From Pseudobdellovibrionaceae bacterium (lineage in GTDB: Bacteria; Bdellovibrionota; Bdellovibrionia; Bdellovibrionales; UBA1609), in assembly GCA_018663505.1 (NCBI GenBank), contig JABJQG010000014.1:62001-126000 (forward strand): a stretch of DNA of 64,000 bases, given 5' to 3'. The notes under the pieces are model-generated. The model saw only the letters and a list, made by a program, of their open reading frames with translations, searched no databases and was not told the origin of the DNA. This document shows, piece by piece, positions 63,244-64,000 of this stretch. Numbering within the stretch: position 1 is the stretch's first letter; every line of letters begins with the position of its first letter. A program made the position numbers and the translations under genes.

Positions 63244-64000
63244 ATGTCACATGCAAAAAAAGAAAAACCAGCAAATCCTGGATCATTAACAGTACCTTTC
63301 AATTTAAAAGTTTGGATGGGTGGGCTAATGACAGCAGGTTTAATTACCTTTTTATTCACTCTGTATAAAAACCCTGAGAGAGCATGGCATGCTTATTTAA
63401 TTGGTTTTTTCTATGTTATGACATTGTCATTAGGGGGGTTCTTTTTTACAGCTCTTAATAATATGACAAAATCGGGTTGGGTTGTGAATGTTAGAAGAAT
63501 TAGTGAAAGCTTTACTGCATTTTTACCGCTAGGTTTTGTTTTTGGTATAGGCTTTCTTTTTGGCGCCCCTACAATATATGATTGGCTAAATCCAGAAATT
63601 ATTGCCACAGATAGCTTGCTACAACATAAAGCCGGGTATTTAAATCAAACTTTTTTCTGGATTCGCATGATTGTTTTCTTTGTGCTTTGGATTGCTTTTG
63701 CTAAAAAAATAGTTGGAAATTCATTAAAGCAAGATGAAACTGGAGATGAGAATTTGACTCATAAAAATGTACCCCTATCAGTAATGGGTATATTAATGTT
63801 TGTCGTTACTTACTCTTTTTTCTCTGTGGACACAGTTATGGCTTTAGAGGCTCATTGGTTTTCCACTATATTTGGTGTTTATGCCTTTTCTGGTATGTTT
63901 CAGTCTCTTATGGCTTTAATGATCTTGATTCTATTACCTTTAATCAATAATGGTCGATTAAAGGGATATGTGGATATGAATCATATTCATGATTTAGCTA
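63244..64000 (+). CDS. actF: Alternative complex III membrane subunit ActF, partial at window end
   Basis: The start ATG 63244 is 14 bases after actE, with TTAAGGAG before it. About 252 codons are present and the gene runs off the window. Hydrophobic segments and the motif FYVMTLSLGGFFFTALNNMT then VSVDTVM-like and ALEAHWFSTIFGVYAF identify the second NrfD-like quinone subunit, ActF. Remaining sequence lies beyond the edge. Confidence 0.9.
   Translation, partial: MSHAKKEKPANPGSLTVPFNLKVWMGGLMTAGLITFLFTLYKNPERAWHAYLIGFFYVMTLSLGGFFFTALNNMTKSGWVVNVRRISESFTAFLPLGFVFGIGFLFGAPTIYDWLNPEIIATDSLLQHKAGYLNQTFFWIRMIVFFVLWIAFAKKIVGNSLKQDETGDENLTHKNVPLSVMGILMFVVTYSFFSVDTVMALEAHWFSTIFGVYAFSGMFQSLMALMILILLPLINNGRLKGYVDMNHIHDLA

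Noticed and set aside
1-64000. CRISPR array, insertion sequence or complete prophage
   Set aside because: I saw no regularly spaced direct repeats, no cas genes, no intact transposase and no phage structural genes.

Overview
The window is AT-rich bacterial chromosome with dense, mostly operonic genes. Many predicted products have Sec or lipoprotein signals. A complete-looking alternative complex III (actABCDE plus a partial actF) sits next to a ResB/CcsA cytochrome c maturation pair. There are also TolC-type proteins, an RND pump, a fused malic enzyme-phosphotransacetylase, fadI-fadJ and numerous orphan regulators. This mix suggests a predatory-type Bdellovibrionota (Bdellovibrio/Halobacteriovorax-like) or a related former deltaproteobacterium. 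That is inference from gene content; no marker gene fixes the taxon.

Layout. 1-6.5 kb: an ABC exporter, a coiled-coil lipoprotein, an odd two-component protein whose receiver lacks the phospho-Asp, then a minus-strand run of membrane protein, CBS-less IMPDH/GMP reductase and glutamate racemase. 6.55 kb: tRNA-Leu(UAA). 6.6-16 kb: an accessory region with eroded mobile-DNA traces (a frameshifted HigB-like toxin with intact antitoxin, and a tyrosine-recombinase remnant with an in-frame stop) among secreted proteins of unknown function. It holds two repeated non-coding element families: an inverted pair flanking two divergent secreted-protein genes (10455-13525), and a conserved upstream element in front of two unrelated secreted-protein genes. 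16.5-20 kb: a four-gene envelope operon (two lipoproteins, an outer-membrane barrel, a small membrane protein). 20-30 kb: a methyltransferase, a PhoD-like phosphatase, lipoproteins, pterin dehydratase, a sensor kinase and a persulfide-dioxygenase-like MBL enzyme. 29-34 kb: a TolC-RND pair without an adaptor, followed by a 47-bp perfect inverted repeat. 34-48 kb: mutS, glnD, a stand-alone LuxR-type HTH protein, a GCS2 ligase, hflX and maeB. 47.5-48.5 kb: a methyltransferase gene bracketed by two copies of a REP-like palindrome. 48.9-64 kb: fadI-fadJ-tolC-resB-ccsA-UPF0270 and then the act operon, all on the plus strand.

How the genes work together. The right-hand 15 kb is a respiratory and lipid-oxidation block. 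FadI/FadJ produce reduced cofactors. ResB/CcsA attach heme to c-type cytochromes, including the penta-heme ActA and mono-heme ActE. ActA-F form a quinol:cytochrome c oxidoreductase in place of a bc1 complex.

The main points worth following up are: (i) two genes, murI and resB, whose conserved N-termini extend upstream of any ATG/GTG/TTG and appear to start at ATC/ATA and ATT codons next to Shine-Dalgarno-like sequence; (ii) the inverted-repeat-bounded module and the shared upstream element in the accessory region; (iii) the palindrome-bracketed methyltransferase; (iv) the pseudo-receiver/H-box protein. Start codons were adjusted from the longest reading frame wherever a Shine-Dalgarno sequence or a signal peptide gave a better choice.
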